From NCBI GenBank assembly GCA_900549445.1, contig UROS01000007.1, positions 1 to 32,440 of the forward strand: 32,440 bases of DNA, in the 5' to 3' direction. The notes under the pieces were generated by a model, which saw nothing but the letters and a program-made list of their open reading frames with translations, made no database searches and was not told the origin of the DNA. Origin of the DNA: an uncultured Porphyromonadaceae bacterium (lineage in GTDB: Bacteria > Bacteroidota > Bacteroidia > Bacteroidales > Muribaculaceae). Of this stretch, positions 14,926-23,371 are shown piece by piece (position 1 is the stretch's first letter; every line of letters starts with the position of its first letter). The position numbers and the translations under genes were made by a program.

Positions 14926-14972
14926 AAAAAAAGAATGAGTAACGCAACCCGAAGGTCGACAATTACTCATTC
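14926..14972 (-). terminator. Intrinsic terminator of tRNA-Asp
   Basis: A perfect 10-bp stem GAATGAGTAA / TTACTCATTC (14933-14942 with 14963-14972), followed on the minus strand by seven T (14932-14926). It lies 15 bp after the tRNA 3' end. Confidence 0.85.
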
Positions 14973-14986
14973 TCCTCTCTCCTCTG

Positions 14987-15060
14987 CGGTGCGGACGGGA
15001 CTCGAACCCGCGACCCCATGCGTGACAGGCATGTATTCTAACCAGCTGAACTACCACACC
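14987..15060 (-). tRNA. tRNA-Asp (anticodon GTC)
   Basis: 74 nt on the minus strand, starting GGTGTGGTAGTTCAGCTGGT. The acceptor arms GGTGTGG / CCGCACC pair with one G-T wobble. The anticodon loop is CTGTCAC with anticodon GTC, the T arm contains GGTTCGAGTCC, and the discriminator base is G. CCA is not encoded. It has its own promoter upstream and a strong terminator downstream, and no sign of integration at its 3' end. Confidence 0.97.
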
Positions 15061-15096
15061 AGAAGGGACAATCGGCTGTTTGCCGTTTTGCGAGTG

Positions 15097-15127
15097 CAAA
15101 GATAGGGCTATTTTTTCTCTCTGCCAA
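15097..15127 (-). promoter_or_regulatory. Promoter of tRNA-Asp
   Basis: Minus strand TTG (15127-15125), 20 bp, TATCTTTG (15104-15097). The start site is expected near 15091, about 30 nt before the mature tRNA. Confidence 0.72.
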
Positions 15128-15180
15128 ATTTTTTGATGGCTTTTTCTGAAATCAAACTAAATTTTTGGCATTTTTTGTCC

Positions 15181-15201
15181 GACGGCGTTAAATCCGCCGT
15201 T
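15181..15201 (-). terminator. Possible end of the T9SS operon
   Basis: Hairpin AACGGCG / CGCCGTC starting 9 nt after the gldN stop. No T-run follows on the minus strand, so this is a weak candidate. Confidence 0.3.
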
Positions 15202-15209
15202 CGGAAATC

Positions 15210-16370
15210 TCAGCGGCGCCGGTTGCGGACCGAACGAGTGGCTCCCGACGATGATTTTGCTGATTTCGGTTTTTTCACTTTCGCGGCTTTAGTCTTTTTG
15301 GCTGCGTTGCCGCGCTTTGTGCGCGAAGAGCGGCTGACGGTCTCTTTCTTCACTGCTTCTCCATCCGAAACCTCTTCGCCCGACTGAGCCGCGGCTGCGA
15401 GTTCCTCGGCTTTCTCGCGGGCCTCGCGGCGCTGGGCGAGTTCATCGAGCGACGGCACCCAGAGTTTCTGCTCAAACGTGTCGAGCCGTTTCTGGATGCT
15501 GTCCTGGGCGTGGGCCATATCCTCCGGATCGGGATAAAGCTGCATGAGCGATTTGTTGCGCAGGTTACGGGTTTTATAGATTTCGCCGTTGTAAAGTCCG
15601 AGCTGGAAGAAATCGTCGTAGGTGCAGGTGGCCAGGTTATTGTCGTCGTCGGTAAAGATATTCTGCGTCGACAGATAGGGGCGGAGTTCGTCGTATTTCA
15701 CCCAGAACATCGGATATTTCACCGCTTCGCCGTAGAAGTCGCCGGCGCGGTGAAGCACCGGACATATGGCCTCGATGCGGGTGCGCATGCGGTTTGAGCG
15801 CTTGTCGAATTCCCATTTTTCTATTATATAGTAAGAGAGTACTTCCGACGAGGGCACGTCGACATCTTCAATCGTGAATTTCGGATGCTTTTCGGTCGAT
15901 CCTTTGGCGTCGGTGTAGAGAATATGGAAGCGGTCGAGCATATCGCGCACTTTCAGGCGGTACTGGTCGGTAAACACCTCGCGTCCGTCGAGATACTCGT
16001 AGGCGGGGAGTTCGTCTGCCGCAAGCAGCCGCATGATTATCCGGAAAAGGTTTTCCTGACCTTCCACCGGCTCGTCGGGATAATAAAGAGCACCGTTGGC
16101 ATCCTTGGTCAGGTCTATCTGCCGGTACATCACCCTCATCCACTGGTGTTCGGAGTCGCTCATGGGCTCATCCTCATAAAACGACTGCATGCGCTGGGTT
16201 ACTCCCGCCGAAGGAGTGTTTTTGGCGCGCTTGCGGTCGTTGGCGCCGCGACGCACCACTGTGCCGCTCGAACTTGTGCGATCCGACTGCTGCGCAAAAG
16301 CGGCTTCGGGGAGACAGATTGCCGCCACGGCTATTGCGGCAAGTATGTAGCGGGTGATTTTTTTCATCAT
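15210..16370 (-). CDS. gldN: Type IX secretion component GldN/PorN
   Basis: A 386-residue periplasmic protein with a signal peptide (TRYILAAIAVAAICLPEAAF). The conserved core includes DEPMSDSEHQWMRVMYRQID, a YPDEPVEGQENLFR segment and YYIIEKWEFDKRSNRMRTRI. In T9SS, GldN associates with the lipoprotein GldK to form the periplasmic ring beneath the outer membrane. It is the last gene of the cluster, 28 bp after gldM. The last about 75 residues are an unusual charged tail, first E/A-rich and then strongly K/R-rich (RTKRGNAAKKTKAAKVKKPK), ending in RNRRR. Start 16370 begins MMKK; 16367 is equally likely. Confidence 0.93.
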   Translation of the reverse strand: MMKKITRYILAAIAVAAICLPEAAFAQQSDRTSSSGTVVRRGANDRKRAKNTPSAGVTQRMQSFYEDEPMSDSEHQWMRVMYRQIDLTKDANGALYYPDEPVEGQENLFRIIMRLLAADELPAYEYLDGREVFTDQYRLKVRDMLDRFHILYTDAKGSTEKHPKFTIEDVDVPSSEVLSYYIIEKWEFDKRSNRMRTRIEAICPVLHRAGDFYGEAVKYPMFWVKYDELRPYLSTQNIFTDDDNNLATCTYDDFFQLGLYNGEIYKTRNLRNKSLMQLYPDPEDMAHAQDSIQKRLDTFEQKLWVPSLDELAQRREAREKAEELAAAAQSGEEVSDGEAVKKETVSRSSRTKRGNAAKKTKAAKVKKPKSAKSSSGATRSVRNRRR

Positions 16371-16398
16371 ATACAGGGGAGGAAAAGATTGATTACGG

Positions 16399-17964
16399 TT
16401 AGTTTACGATTACTTCCACCGGATTGAGCGTGCGCTCTATGCCGTCGGGCCCGATGGCGCGGATGCGCGATATGTAGAAGCGTTTTCCGCGCGAGAGGCG
16501 GCGGAACTGGTCTTTCTGTCGCTGCGAGAAGGAACTGCTTTGCGATATTTCGGGAATGGCATTGCCCATCTGGTCGAAAAATACGGTCTCGAACCCAAGC
16601 ACTTTGAAGTCGATGTTGAGCATATCGTCGTCGATCGCCGCCTCTATGCCTGGCGCCGCCATGAGGGTTGTCTTTGAAATCGGACGTCCGCCCTTGTAGC
16701 GTTCTTTCTGACCGTTTTGTCCGGCTATGGTTATGAAAGCCACCGGATCGGGGAGCTTGCGCACGCGGAACTTGGAGGTGTTTACCGTCTGCTGCCGGCC
16801 GTCAACGCTGGCGGTGACTGTTATCACAGCCTCGGCGCCGACTTTCGAGGGACGGGCTATCCAGCCGTCGCCGTTACGGGTGAGCGAGCCGTTGGTCATC
16901 GTAGCGCTGACGGCGTTCATCGGAATGCCGGGCACCGAGATGCTTATGGGGTTGTTGATGCCGGCATAGAGCACGTTCATCATCGTGGCCGACACTGTGG
17001 CGGTAGGTTCCATCACCACGTAGTCAGACTGGAACGGGTGTTTCGTCACGCTGCCGTCGCCGTGGGTCACCTCGAGGAAACCCGAGTAATCGAAAGTGCC
17101 GGTCGACGAGGTCTGAAACTCATACAGACCTTTCCCTTCAGGAAGTTCCTTGCCGTTTATCACTATTCGCGGGCGCGCGGTGGTGTCGACGGCTGCGAGT
17201 ACTATGTTGGCCGAATAGCGGCTGCCGCGCATCACCATTCTCGACTGCGGAATCACGAACGCATTGAGTTCGTTCACACGCACGTCGCCGGCGTCGACCA
17301 TCGCAAGGAGGTGGTTAAGGGCGTCGCCCTCGGCATAGCGCACGTCGTTCTGGAGTTTGGTGAGGAGTGTCACCGCGGCCACCACGGGCTGATTCTCGAA
17401 TTTCGCCTCCTCCCACTTCTGGGGTGTCACGGTGCCGGGGCGGCGGAAGGGCGCTGTGGAGAGCGCGGCCTCCACGCTGGCGCGTCTGGCTGAGTCGGGG
17501 ATGAGCGAGACCACGAATGCGCGGTAGTCGTCCACACGCTTGCGCAGGTTCTCGCCTTCGTTGTCGCCGGTCGAGAGCATCACTACCGCCGCCGACTCAA
17601 TGTCGTCGCGGCGCTGTATGTCGGAGGGATTCCCGTCGGGGCCGTCGGCCTGGCGCACGATAGCGAGCTTCAGGGAATCTATGAGGTTATAAAGGCTGAG
17701 CGAGCGGGCGCGCACTTCGGTGGCGCGGTCGAGCCACTGGCGTCCTTTCTCGGGGTTCTGCTCGGTAAAGGCGCTTAGCTGGGCGTAGATGGCGCCGTTG
17801 CGCCGGTCAGCGTTAGCGTTTGTGCGCGCCAGACCGTCCTCGACCTGTACGAAGCCGTCGAGCACGTCGCTCGACACGTTCAGGGCAAGCATGGCCGTCA
17901 GGACGATATACATCAGGTTTATCATCTTCTGACGCGGGGATAGCCTTACAACTGATTCTGCCAT
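16399..17964 (-). CDS. gldM: Type IX secretion motor component GldM/PorM
   Basis: A 521-residue inner-membrane protein. A single N-terminal membrane segment (about residues 14-36, MINLMYIVLTAMLALNVSSD) anchors a long periplasmic part, as in PorM. GldM spans the periplasm and links the GldL motor to the GldK/N ring. Domains with YAGINNPISISVPGIPMNAV and the C-terminal FLEV...VEVIVN fit the family. It lies 28 bp after gldL and 28 bp before gldN. Confidence 0.95.
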   Translation of the reverse strand: MAESVVRLSPRQKMINLMYIVLTAMLALNVSSDVLDGFVQVEDGLARTNANADRRNGAIYAQLSAFTEQNPEKGRQWLDRATEVRARSLSLYNLIDSLKLAIVRQADGPDGNPSDIQRRDDIESAAVVMLSTGDNEGENLRKRVDDYRAFVVSLIPDSARRASVEAALSTAPFRRPGTVTPQKWEEAKFENQPVVAAVTLLTKLQNDVRYAEGDALNHLLAMVDAGDVRVNELNAFVIPQSRMVMRGSRYSANIVLAAVDTTARPRIVINGKELPEGKGLYEFQTSSTGTFDYSGFLEVTHGDGSVTKHPFQSDYVVMEPTATVSATMMNVLYAGINNPISISVPGIPMNAVSATMTNGSLTRNGDGWIARPSKVGAEAVITVTASVDGRQQTVNTSKFRVRKLPDPVAFITIAGQNGQKERYKGGRPISKTTLMAAPGIEAAIDDDMLNIDFKVLGFETVFFDQMGNAIPEISQSSSFSQRQKDQFRRLSRGKRFYISRIRAIGPDGIERTLNPVEVIVN

Positions 17965-17992
17965 TCTTCAGGGGTTGTGGGTGAGGTCAGAT

Positions 17993-18955
17993 TTATTTGC
18001 CGTCGGCGGCTCCCGAGGAAGCCGCACCGGGAATATCATTCATCATCGGGCGATACATGTTGATGGTCATTGCATGGAGCATCTTCTCATACACCTGATT
18101 GAGCTGTTCCATGTAGCGCGCCATCTTTTCGGTTTCCTCGCAGTAGCGGGCGCTCTGCGAGGCGCTTTTTTCATACATGTCGCGTATGTCCTTGATGCCG
18201 CGGTTCACGCGGTCTATCGAATCGAGCTGCGACGACACGCTCTTGAGCTGTATCTCGTAGATGGTGTTCAGACCGCCTATGTTGCGGTTGAGATCGTTCA
18301 TCTGCTCTATGTAGCCGCGCGAGTTGGCGGTTACGTCGGCCGAATTCTCGGTTATGGAGCGGTAGCTCTCGAGCAGCACTCCGCTCACCTCGTTGAGGGC
18401 GCGGGTGGTTTCCTGCAGCTGCTGCATCTGAGCCGATATGGCGGCCATCTGACTCAGGTAGTTCTGGGTCGCGGTGGTGAGTTCAGCCATTTTCGACAGC
18501 TGTTCGGCTGCGGAGTTCATACGCTGGATGCTCTCGCTGAGCGAGCGGGTGTCGTCGGCCGAGAGGTCTATGCCCGCAGGGATTCCTACAGCTCCGCGGG
18601 CTGCTTCGCCCCCGGCGTCGGTACCGTTTGCGGTAGTTCCGCCGATAATCACTCCTCCGCCGAGACCGCCAGTAATCTGATCCTCTGCCTTTTTGCTCGA
18701 AAGAGCCGGAAACACGTCTTCCCAGTGGTATTCCTTGGGCGGACGGTCAAACGCGGTGAGGATAAACATCAGCACCTCGGTGCCCATGCCTATGGAGAGA
18801 AGGAGATTGCCGCCGGGGAGATGGAGAATCTTGAACAGGGCGCCCCAGATGACGATTGCGGCGCCTATACTGTAGGCGAAGTTGAAGAGGCGCTGGCCGC
18901 CCTCCCACGTGAGGATGCGGCGGGCGCGTGCCTGGATATCTTTTTTTACTTCCAT
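17993..18955 (-). CDS. gldL: Type IX secretion motor component GldL/PorL
   Basis: A 320-residue protein with two membrane helices near the N-terminus (FAYSIGAAIVIWGALFKILH and LLLSIGMGTEVLMFILTAFD). The second contains the conserved acidic residue thought to take part in proton flow. A glycine-rich linker follows (about residues 98-120, GGLGGGVIIGG), then a long helical coiled-coil cytoplasmic part. It drives T9SS and gliding together with GldM. The cytoplasmic extension makes it longer than minimal homologues but normal for Bacteroidales. Confidence 0.95.
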   Translation of the reverse strand: MEVKKDIQARARRILTWEGGQRLFNFAYSIGAAIVIWGALFKILHLPGGNLLLSIGMGTEVLMFILTAFDRPPKEYHWEDVFPALSSKKAEDQITGGLGGGVIIGGTTANGTDAGGEAARGAVGIPAGIDLSADDTRSLSESIQRMNSAAEQLSKMAELTTATQNYLSQMAAISAQMQQLQETTRALNEVSGVLLESYRSITENSADVTANSRGYIEQMNDLNRNIGGLNTIYEIQLKSVSSQLDSIDRVNRGIKDIRDMYEKSASQSARYCEETEKMARYMEQLNQVYEKMLHAMTINMYRPMMNDIPGAASSGAADGK

Positions 18956-18983
18956 GGGGTGATATCGGTGGAAAGTGAGTGGT

Positions 18984-20426
18984 TTATTTCTTTATCTTGT
19001 TGCCTTTTGCGAACCCTATCTGGGTACGTACGCAGCGGAAGCCTATGTAGGAGCGCTGTTCATTCTGGTATTCCCACATGCGGAGGTCGCTGCGGATGTT
19101 GTGTGCCACGTCCTTCCACGAACCTCCGCGCACGATCTTGCGCTTCATGCGGTAAGGGTCTTCGGCTGCGGCGTCGTAGCGGTACTCGGGGTTGAGGTCG
19201 GAAGTGAGCTTCGACACGCTTTCGGTGAATGCCGTCGAGGTCCATTCGCTCACGTTGCCTGCCATGTCGTATAGTCCGAAGTCGTTGGGGCTGTAAGTGC
19301 CTACCCTCGAAGTGATGAGCTGGCCGTCCTGTACATAGTTGCCCTCCTGCGGCTTGAAGTTGGCGTAGAAACAGCCCTTTTCCTCCGTAAGAGGCAGGTC
19401 GCCGTCCCATGGATACATGTTCTCGCTGTTGCCGGCGCGGGCCGCATATTCCCATTCGGCCTCGGTGGGGAGGCGGTATGGTTCGATGTAGGCGCCCTCC
19501 TTGCCGAGCGAACGGCGCAGATAGTCGGTGCGCCAGTTGGCGAAGGCATTCGCCTGCTCCCAGCTTACGCCCACTACCGGATAGTCGTTGTAGCCTCCGT
19601 GGCTGAAATACATTCTCACGTAAGGCTCGTTGTAGGCGTTGTCGAAGTCGTTGATCCACGCGGTGGTGTCGGGGTATACATTGACTATGTAGGTGTTGAC
19701 GAAATCGAAGTCGCCGGTGAGGCCGCGGGTTATGGTCTCGCGTATGATCTCGCCCTCGTCGTTGAAATAGGCGGTGTCTTTCGAGATTACCGGAATATCG
19801 GTGGGCACCGGCTTGTCGGTGTTATACTCGCGGCGGCGCGGATTCAGACGATGCTTGCGCTTCGCGGCCTCCGTGTGGTTGTAGGTCTCGTAGCGGTAGT
19901 TGAGTTGTTCGGGGTCGAGTTCGCGCGCGCCGGTTATGGGATTGGTGCGGTAGAGCGACTCGATGGCACGAGCCTCGTCTTCGTTGGGATTGCGCCACGG
20001 AATCGGTTTGGTCCAGTCGAGATGGGGAGTGACGGGATTTCCGTCGCGGTCTTCCTCAATCTTGAACTCCTCGTTGCCGCCGTAGGCGGGATCGGCGAGA
20101 CGCTCGCGGATAATGGAGTCGCGCACCCAGAACACGAACTGTTTGTACTTTGAATTGGTGATTTCAGTCTCGTCCATCCAGAAAGCGTCGACGGAGATAC
20201 CGCGCGCATCGGCCCGGAGATTCCAGGCGCTGTCGGCTTTCGCGGGACCCATCTTCACGGAGCCGCGCGAAACGAGAACCATGCCGTAGGGCGTTGGTTC
20301 CGCCCACGAGGTGGCGCCTATGCCGGTCACTTCGCCGCCCGAGGAGCCGCGCGAGGAAGAGGCGCATGACGATACCATAGCCGTTATGGCTATGACGGTG
20401 AGGAGAATATGAATGATCTTTTTCAT
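18984..20426 (-). CDS. gldK: Type IX secretion lipoprotein GldK/PorK
   Basis: A 480-residue lipoprotein with signal MKKIIHILLTVIAITAMVSS followed by C21. The body is a formylglycine-generating-enzyme-like fold: VSRGSVKMGPAKAD, DAFWMDETEITNSKYKQFV, YPVVGVSWEQANAFANWRTD, YRLPTEAEWEYAARAG, GLYDMAGNVSEW and the terminal YIGFRCVRT. GldK forms the outer-membrane-attached ring with GldN. It sits 3 bp after porP and 28 bp before gldL. Confidence 0.95.
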   Translation of the reverse strand: MKKIIHILLTVIAITAMVSSCASSSRGSSGGEVTGIGATSWAEPTPYGMVLVSRGSVKMGPAKADSAWNLRADARGISVDAFWMDETEITNSKYKQFVFWVRDSIIRERLADPAYGGNEEFKIEEDRDGNPVTPHLDWTKPIPWRNPNEDEARAIESLYRTNPITGARELDPEQLNYRYETYNHTEAAKRKHRLNPRRREYNTDKPVPTDIPVISKDTAYFNDEGEIIRETITRGLTGDFDFVNTYIVNVYPDTTAWINDFDNAYNEPYVRMYFSHGGYNDYPVVGVSWEQANAFANWRTDYLRRSLGKEGAYIEPYRLPTEAEWEYAARAGNSENMYPWDGDLPLTEEKGCFYANFKPQEGNYVQDGQLITSRVGTYSPNDFGLYDMAGNVSEWTSTAFTESVSKLTSDLNPEYRYDAAAEDPYRMKRKIVRGGSWKDVAHNIRSDLRMWEYQNEQRSYIGFRCVRTQIGFAKGNKIKK

Positions 20427-20429
20427 AAG

Positions 20430-21437
20430 TTACATTATGCGTATGCTCTTGTGTTTGTTTCGGTTTTTCTCGCTGAAGTCGAGCTTTAGCCGGTAGCCTG
20501 CCACGATTTCATGACTGCCCGACGACGCTTTGGCAATTTCGGAGGTCGGATAATCGTAGCTGTAACCGAGGAAAAAACCTTTGATTTCGGCTCCGAGCAT
20601 CGCCGAAACGGCGTCCTTGTAACGATAGCCGATGCCCGCGCTCAGAAATTTGTTGTAGCGCAGACGGCAGGTTACGTCGAACCCCGTAAACGTGAAGTCG
20701 CTCTTTACGAGAAATGTCGGTATCACTTCAAATAACGTATTTTTTATCGCTATATTGCTCCCTCCCATGAAATAGAGAGTGCGGGGAGCTTGAAATTCAT
20801 AATTTTTAGCAGTTTCACCGTCGCCTCCCGTGCTTCCCGAACCCGAGGCGCCCCCCTCAGTGGTGAATGTCACTGTAGGCGAGTTGGCATGGGTGAGCGA
20901 AACGCCTGCCCAGAAGAGCCGGTGGGTGTAGTGGAGGCCTATGCCGAGGTCGAGCGCGTTGCCGCTCACATCGGTCATCGGAATCGCCTCGTCTGTCCCC
21001 TGATGATAATCATCGTCGTCGGGGATGAACACCTGAGAGCCTTTGAACTGCTCGTTGAGTAGTCCTACCTGGATGCCTCCGGTCATCACGCCCTTCAGCA
21101 GCCTGAATTTGAAGCCAAACTGCGCCCCCGCCGTGAGATTGCGGTAGAGACCGAGCGATTCCTGCTGAACGAGAAGTCCTACTCCGAACTTCCTGTTGAG
21201 CAGCTTGAATGGCATGTCGCCCGTGAAAATGTAAGAGCGCGGGGCATTGTCTATGCCCACCCACTGCATTCGGGCGGCGCCGCGGAGACGTATGTAGTCG
21301 GTGTCGCCCACGGCGGCGGGGTTATAATCGGTAGGCATGGCGAAATACTGTGTGAGCTGGGCGTCGGTCTGTGCGGCCGCCACCAGAGGCACGAGCATCA
21401 CCGCCATAAGCAACGTTCTGATAATTGTGCGATACAT
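20430..21437 (-). CDS. porP: Type IX secretion outer-membrane protein PorP/SprF family
   Basis: A 335-residue beta-barrel protein with a signal peptide (TLLMAVMLVPLVAAAQ) and the family start TDAQLTQYFAMPTDYNPAAV. The following PRSYIFTGDMPFKLL, LGIGLHYTHRLFWAGVSLTH and FFLGYSYDYPTSEIAKASSG are typical of the PorP/SprF group. It ends in a strand plus a basic tail. PorP-type proteins bind the T9SS core or cargo at the outer membrane. It lies 3 bp from both neighbours, so translation is probably coupled. Confidence 0.93.
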   Translation of the reverse strand: MYRTIIRTLLMAVMLVPLVAAAQTDAQLTQYFAMPTDYNPAAVGDTDYIRLRGAARMQWVGIDNAPRSYIFTGDMPFKLLNRKFGVGLLVQQESLGLYRNLTAGAQFGFKFRLLKGVMTGGIQVGLLNEQFKGSQVFIPDDDDYHQGTDEAIPMTDVSGNALDLGIGLHYTHRLFWAGVSLTHANSPTVTFTTEGGASGSGSTGGDGETAKNYEFQAPRTLYFMGGSNIAIKNTLFEVIPTFLVKSDFTFTGFDVTCRLRYNKFLSAGIGYRYKDAVSAMLGAEIKGFFLGYSYDYPTSEIAKASSGSHEIVAGYRLKLDFSEKNRNKHKSIRIM

Positions 21438-21440
21438 CTT

Positions 21441-22157
21441 TTACTCGAAATAAAAGGTGAGAACGACCATGCGCGACACCGCTTTCGTAAGCGAGCGCGT
21501 TATGTTGAGTTTATCCGGCTCGTCGGCGAGATCCGGTCGGTCGTGGACGAGCAGGTCGGTCAGCCCGAAACAGAATTTGATTTCAGGGTTGAACTTAAAA
21601 TAAGGAAGGTAGAAATCGCAGCCCAGGCCAACGGTGAGATAAACGTCGCCCGACTTGAATTTCAGATAGTCGCTCTGCTTCTTCGCCACGTCGAAAGCCG
21701 GCATTACACCGGCGGTGAGGAAGGGGCGCGAGTTGCGGTAGCGCATGCCCGAGAATTTCAGATCGAACGGAAGCACCACGTAGGCGCTCTTTATATTCTG
21801 CTTGAGTTCCGTGCCGCCCGTGGTGTCGAGCATCCTGATGTCGCGGTTGCCGAAATACATTCCGGGGGTGAAGCGCAGGTTGAAATAGGTGCTGAGCCGG
21901 TAGTCAAACAGACCGTTCACGCAGAAACCCGGTGAGAACGACGGTTGCTCCATATACCACGTGTTGCCGCCGTCGCTCACGAACCCGTTGTGGGTGAACG
22001 TAACGTCCTGCGTGTGCAGACCCACCGAAAAACCGAGATGCCACCGCCGCAGATCGGCGTATGGACGGTTCATCAGCTTGTCGTTGAGATTTCGTGCCGG
22101 CGCGCATACGGCGCAGAGCGCAATGACGGAAAGCAATATGAGGCGGAGATGTTTCAT
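21441..22157 (-). CDS. porT: PorT family outer-membrane protein
   Basis: A 238-residue protein with a signal peptide (residues 1-21) and a predicted eight-strand barrel. Conserved PorT segments include VGLHTQDVTFTHNGFVSDGG, FTPGMYFGNRDI, AYVVLPFDLKFSGMRYRN, the stretch DFYLPYFKFNPEIKFCFGL and the C-terminal MVVLTFYFE. PorT is required for T9SS-dependent export in Porphyromonas, where to my knowledge it is not next to porPKLMN. Here it directly precedes porP by 3 bp and heads the cluster. Confidence 0.92.
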   Translation of the reverse strand: MKHLRLILLSVIALCAVCAPARNLNDKLMNRPYADLRRWHLGFSVGLHTQDVTFTHNGFVSDGGNTWYMEQPSFSPGFCVNGLFDYRLSTYFNLRFTPGMYFGNRDIRMLDTTGGTELKQNIKSAYVVLPFDLKFSGMRYRNSRPFLTAGVMPAFDVAKKQSDYLKFKSGDVYLTVGLGCDFYLPYFKFNPEIKFCFGLTDLLVHDRPDLADEPDKLNITRSLTKAVSRMVVLTFYFE

Positions 22158-22219
22158 TACTTAAGTAACGAAAACATCAGCAGTTTATTATCCCTTTCTG
22201 CAAAGGCTTTTCTTTTCGG

Positions 22220-23187
22220 TCAGTAGACGATATTTTCCACTACGGGGGCGCGGCGGCTTACGGCGCTGGGGCGCAGCCAGAGACCTTTGCCGCGGAAGTC
22301 GAGCACTATGTCCTGGTCGAACATATTGAGGGGATTGATGGAATATCCCTCTTCGGAGTTGTCGAAATAGGTTACGGGGTAGCTGCCGGCACGGTCGCCG
22401 AAAACGAGCCATGAGTGCCAGTCGATTTTTGCAGGGAAAAATACATGGTTGTGTCGGTCAGTTGCTCGGTAGATGAGCCCGAATCGGCCATAGGCATCTT
22501 GATTCCGGCGTTTCTTATGCCTGTGTCTATGAAAAAGTCTTCGTTTATATTGTTAATCCGCAGTGATATGTAATATCTCCATCCGGGGCTCATGAACCAC
22601 ATGCGGTCGGCTACGATATCGGTTATTTTCTGATAGCCTTCGGGCATTCTGGTGTGAAGCGCCAGGGCATTTTCATTATATAGAAATTCAATGAAGAAGC
22701 GTTCGATGAAGTCGATTCCGAGAACCGATTCACCGGTTTCGGAGAGAATCACGTCGACGTCGGAGATGCGGTTGACGATTTTGCCTGTTGATTCGGATAT
22801 GAAGTTTCCGGTACTGTCGGTGTGGAATTTGTATTCGCACACGGGGAATGAGACTTTGTAGCGGACGCCGGTCACACGCATTTTTCCGTTGCCGTTACGG
22901 CCGATGGTGGGATAATATGATTTTTCAACTTTTGAGCCGTATTTCTTGAGCACTTCGAGGTCGGCTTTGGTGACAGTGGTGATGTCGCTTCCGGTATCGA
23001 ATTTGAATGACAGTCCCGGCGCGAATTCCACGTGGATGGGATTGCGGGTAATGGGCAGCATACATACCGGATTGCCGGGATTTTTCACCGTCATGTCGTC
23101 CTGCGATGAAAGCGAGTACAGCATCACCACCGTGGCGAGCAGAACCGCGGCGAAAACAGAAATTATTATAACGGCTTTCTTCTTCAT
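22220..23187 (-). pseudogene. Retropepsin-like aspartyl protease, frameshifted near the 3' end
   Basis: The protein starts MKKKAVIIISVFAAVLLATV (membrane anchor). It has an FKFDTGSDITTV motif, typical of retropepsin-like aspartyl proteases, and a second FIDTGIRNAGI motif about 150 residues later. The main frame stops at TAA 22372-22374. A frame shifted by one base from the T5 run (A5 at 22437-22441) continues coherently as FPAKIDWHSWLVFGDRAGSY, FDNSEEGYSINPLNMFDQDI and LDFRGKGLWLRPSAV to TGA 22220. One extra T would restore a single frame. It could be a real mutation, slippage or a sequencing error. Start 23187 is set by the promoter at 23193-23223. The target protein is unknown. Confidence 0.75.
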
Positions 23188-23192
23188 GTCCG

Positions 23193-23223
23193 CAAAGATA
23201 GACGGTTGTCCCCAATTAAGCAA
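23193..23223 (-). promoter_or_regulatory. Promoter of the retropepsin-like gene
   Basis: Minus strand TTG (23223-23221), 20 bp, TATCTTTG (23200-23193). The start site is expected at about 23187, the A of the ATG, suggesting a leaderless or nearly leaderless mRNA. Confidence 0.65.
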
Positions 23224-23357
23224 CTATTTTAACCACATTGTCATTAGTATGGCAAACGTGTGGCAAAATGATTGAATCCGTGTGGCAAAAACGGATTTTT
23301 GGAGAAATCACGGCAGATTTTGGCGAAAAGTCTGTAGCGGATCGACTGCTCTCTGAG

Positions 23358-23365
23358 TAATTTTG
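23358..23365 (+). promoter_or_regulatory. -7 box of the GH92 gene promoter
   Basis: TAATTTTG matches TAnnTTTG and ends 6 nt before ATG 23372, so the mRNA would also be almost leaderless. No well-spaced TTG is present upstream. The repeated GTGTGGCAAAA (around 23258 and 23280) may be an operator. Confidence 0.4.
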
Positions 23366-23371
23366 CATATC

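Noticed and set aside
14926..15060. tRNA-Asp as the integration site for the island
   Set aside because: No partial tRNA copies occur elsewhere in the window; the duplicated sequence is the DUF2795 3' end instead.
14893..15099. 68-codon minus frame spanning the tRNA
   Set aside because: The region is tRNA-Asp with its own promoter and terminator.
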